A stretch of 64,000 bases of DNA from Trabulsiella odontotermitis. GTDB taxonomy: Bacteria > Pseudomonadota > Gammaproteobacteria > Enterobacterales > Enterobacteriaceae. Positions 61,985 through 64,000 of the stretch are shown here, piece after piece. A model generated the notes under the pieces. It worked only from the letters and a program-made list of their open reading frames with translations. It was not told where the DNA came from and made no database searches. Where the stretch lies: NCBI RefSeq assembly GCF_030053895.1, contig NZ_CP125781.1:992001-1056000 (forward strand), read 5' to 3'. The position numbers were made by a program, and so were the translations under genes. The number at the start of each line of letters is the position of its first letter. Position 1 is the first letter of the stretch.

Positions 61985-62686
61985 ATGGATGACGCCTGGG
62001 TTAAGCAGGGTCTGTTTGAAATTATTGCGATATTGCGCGAAGCCATGAAAAAGGGCAGTCGCGTGGATGTCCGGGCGAAAGCGCGGACCCTCGCCACCCG
62101 TATTCTGCGGTTAGACTCCGCAGGGTTTTTAATCCCGTGGCATGAAGAGTTGTTCAAAGAGGGGCGTACGCTCAGCTTTGCGATTCACGATTATAACGCC
62201 AAATATGAATTCAAAACCGGCAAAGCGAAAACGATTACCAGCAATGGCATCAACTACTTATACATCAGGTTTCCCAATGAGATAAATATCACCCAGCGGC
62301 GAAAACACTTGCGCCTGTTCCTTGCCAATAAACATCAGTTTTACTGCAGTGGTAAGTTTAATAATGGAGTGCAATACCACTATAATATTAAGGATATTTC
62401 CCACGGTGGTTGTGCGCTTATTGTCGAGGACGACGAGCGTGTCGCCTCATTGTGCGGCAGCACATTACGCAATGCCGTGTTTGATTTTGGTGATATCGGC
62501 ACGATAGTGTCTGATCTCCATGTGATTAATGTCAAACGTATTAAAGAAATAGCCGACGATGAGAGTGAGCGATTTTATATTCATCTCTCGTGCCAGTTTA
62601 AGCGTATGAACGAGAATACGCTGCGCAAGCTGGACAATATCATCGTCAAATTACTCCTTGAAGAGAAGCGTCTGCGTCGGTTGTAA
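61985..62686 (+). CDS. PilZ-domain c-di-GMP receptor (YcgR-like)
   Basis: 233 residues. The N-terminal half resembles the YcgR_N/PilZN fold; the PilZ domain from about residue 105 has both ligand motifs, RxxxR in QRRKHLRL and DxSxxG in DISHGGCAL. It should bind c-di-GMP. Divergent from the fimbrial operon and 33 bp before the LuxR-type gene, so it likely passes the c-di-GMP signal to surface behaviour or fimbrial control. Confidence 0.87.
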   Translation: MDDAWVKQGLFEIIAILREAMKKGSRVDVRAKARTLATRILRLDSAGFLIPWHEELFKEGRTLSFAIHDYNAKYEFKTGKAKTITSNGINYLYIRFPNEINITQRRKHLRLFLANKHQFYCSGKFNNGVQYHYNIKDISHGGCALIVEDDERVASLCGSTLRNAVFDFGDIGTIVSDLHVINVKRIKEIADDESERFYIHLSCQFKRMNENTLRKLDNIIVKLLLEEKRLRRL

Positions 62687-62719
62687 TCGCTGGCGCGGCG
62701 GTTTCCGCCGTCGTTAGAA

Positions 62720-63331
62720 ATGATATTGATGAAACAAATTATCGTCTGGAGCACCATGGATTTTACCGGCGCCGGTCTCCAGTCTGCTATTGCCGTTTCC
62801 GGCCTCGAACCGGTATTTGTCTGTTCAATGGCTGCGCTGCAATTTGCTTTACGGGTTTATCCAACGGCGCCGCTGTTTATTAATCTTCTGGGGAATGATT
62901 ACACGCCCACCGAAAAGATCCTCTGGCTGAATAATCATGTCGACGGGTTTGCCGAAAAACAGGTCGCGCTGCTGCTCAGGCGTCAGCATGAAACCCTGGT
63001 GCCGGAGTTGTTGTTGCTGGAAAACTGCCTGATCGTGACGGATAACGTTCGCCTGGTTCAGTTGCACGAAACGCTGCTGCAACTGGTGGTGAATCAGTAC
63101 CGACCGTATGGCGATGCCCCGACAGCGGAACGCGGGCGCCTTACGCAAATGGAAAAAAGCATTCTGCGGCTGCTGTTGCAGGATGCGGATATTCGCCGGG
63201 CCTCGCAACAGCTGGAGATTAACTATAAAACCGCTCAGGGCCACAAGATGCGCGCCATTCGCAAGCTCGGCTTTCGCAACAGCGCGCAGCTCTATAAAAA
63301 CCTGAACGGGTTTCGGGCGCTCGCCAGTTGA
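62720..63331 (+). CDS. LuxR-type transcriptional regulator
   Basis: 203 residues (200 if the second in-frame ATG is used; both ribosome sites are weak). The N-terminal region is not a clear receiver domain: no Asp phosphorylation site in the usual context. The C-terminal HTH (LTQMEKSILRLLLQDADIRR then NYKTAQGHKMRAIRKLGFRN) is LuxR/FixJ-like, with the usual acid/hydrophobic start slightly altered. Probably the local fimbrial regulator, paired with the PilZ gene. Confidence 0.82.
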   Translation: MILMKQIIVWSTMDFTGAGLQSAIAVSGLEPVFVCSMAALQFALRVYPTAPLFINLLGNDYTPTEKILWLNNHVDGFAEKQVALLLRRQHETLVPELLLLENCLIVTDNVRLVQLHETLLQLVVNQYRPYGDAPTAERGRLTQMEKSILRLLLQDADIRRASQQLEINYKTAQGHKMRAIRKLGFRNSAQLYKNLNGFRALAS

Positions 63332-63342
63332 GCGCCCTGGGT

Positions 63343-64000
63343 TTACGGTTTGATGTTATCCAGTGCGGTTAATGCCCAGTCCGGTAGCTGGAGATCGGCC
63401 GCCGCCAGGTTTTCCTGCAGATGCCCCAGCGACGACGTCCCCGGTATCAACAGGATGTTAGGCGAACGCTGCAACAGCCACGCCAGCGCCACCTGCATCG
63501 GCGTCGCGCCAAGCTTCGCCGCCACCTCATTCAACTCCCCGGACTGCAACGGCGTAAAGCCGCCGAGCGGGAAGAACGGCACGTAAGGAATATTCTGCGC
63601 GGCCAGCGCATCAATCAGTGCGTCGTCCTGACGGTTCGCCACGTTGTAGAAGTTCTGCACACAGGCGACAGGCGTCATTTTCTGCGCATCTGCTACCTGT
63701 TTTGCCGTCACGTTGCTGAGCCCGATATGGCGAATCAGCCCGCGTTTCTTCAGGGTGATCAGCGTATCCAGCGGCTCTTCCAGCGGTCCCTCAGCCGGGC
63801 CGTGAACATCAAGCATGCTGCGCAGATTCACCACGTCCAGCGCCTCAAGACCCAGGTTCCGCAGATTATCTTCCACAGCCTGCGTCAGTTCGGCGGGTGA
63901 CATGGCGGGGATCCAGTCGCCTTTGTCATTGCGGCGGGCGCTGACTTTCGTGACGATGCACAGCGACGCCGGATAAGGATGCAGCGCCTTGCGAATCAGC
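63343..64000 (-). CDS. aldo/keto reductase (YdbC-like), truncated by the right edge
   Basis: The frame is open from the stop codon to the window edge (about 218 codons): LIRKALHPYPASLCIVTKVS leads into SPAELTQAVEDNLRNLGLEALDVVNLR, then LLIPGTSSLGHLQENLAAADL near the C-terminus, the NADPH-site segment of aldo/keto reductases. Resembles E. coli YdbC, a pyridoxal reductase-like protein. The N-terminus lies outside the window; the ATG at 63903 is internal. Convergent with the LuxR-type gene, only 11 bp apart. Confidence 0.88.
   Translation of the reverse strand, partial: LIRKALHPYPASLCIVTKVSARRNDKGDWIPAMSPAELTQAVEDNLRNLGLEALDVVNLRSMLDVHGPAEGPLEEPLDTLITLKKRGLIRHIGLSNVTAKQVADAQKMTPVACVQNFYNVANRQDDALIDALAAQNIPYVPFFPLGGFTPLQSGELNEVAAKLGATPMQVALAWLLQRSPNILLIPGTSSLGHLQENLAAADLQLPDWALTALDNIKP

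Noticed and set aside
1..64000. CRISPR arrays, rRNA or tRNA genes, prophage
   Set aside because: No regularly spaced repeats, no rRNA-like or cloverleaf sequence and no phage structural genes were noticed. tRNA absence is by eye only; tRNAscan would settle it.

Overview
The window looks like a chromosomal segment of an Enterobacterales species, most likely Citrobacter or a near relative. The basis is cadC-cadB-cadA-dtpC in the order known from E. coli, classical IS5 copies, a REP element, and sulfoglycolysis, DMSO-reductase and chaperone-usher genes of enterobacterial type. The genus is an inference. Most of the window is accessory metabolism arranged as self-contained modules.

Region by region. 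(1) 121-7979: a C4-dicarboxylate module (malic enzyme, DcuC-family carrier, RpiR regulator, fumarase-superfamily lyase, porin, SGNH hydrolase). It carries four copies of an inverted repeat GGGAAW-N5-WTTCCC in its two divergent promoter regions. (2) 8364-12907: a beta-glucoside-type PTS permease, a general porin and a flavin-dependent halogenase homologue. (3) 12948-17553: a decaying contact-dependent inhibition (CDI) locus on the minus strand, with broken cdiB and cdiA, a toxin/immunity pair that still reads, and an orphan VENN remnant next to the first IS5. (4) 17839-21177: small unknown genes and a CsgG/DUF4810/DUF799 lipoprotein operon. (5) 21583-25002: LacI regulator, enolase-superfamily dehydratase and MFS carrier. 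(6) 25056-33583: a sulfoglycolysis-like cluster with CsqR, kinase, reductase and aldolase homologues and a mutarotase. It has no sulfoquinovosidase or isomerase here; a polyol-type dehydrogenase and two MFS carriers stand in the operon instead. (7) 34679-40995: a DMSO-reductase-family operon (dmsA, B, C, D, napF-like) whose FNR promoter has been cut off from dmsA by the second IS5. (8) 41262-49951: an OYE-family reductase, a DUF1471 peptide, then cadCBA and dtpC. (9) 50062-55785: a uronic-acid polymer locus (KdgF-like cupin, hexuronate MFS, KdgM porin, two polysaccharide lyases) with three KdgR-like boxes. (10) 55755-63331: a chaperone-usher fimbrial operon flanked by EAL, PilZ and LuxR-type genes. 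The window ends inside an aldo/keto reductase gene.

How they work together: several modules are complete uptake-plus-catabolism units (outer-membrane porin, periplasmic enzyme, inner-membrane carrier, cytoplasmic enzyme, regulator). The two IS5 copies are in the same orientation. Each has its own 4-bp target duplication (CTAG and CTAA), so they are separate insertions rather than the ends of one composite transposon.
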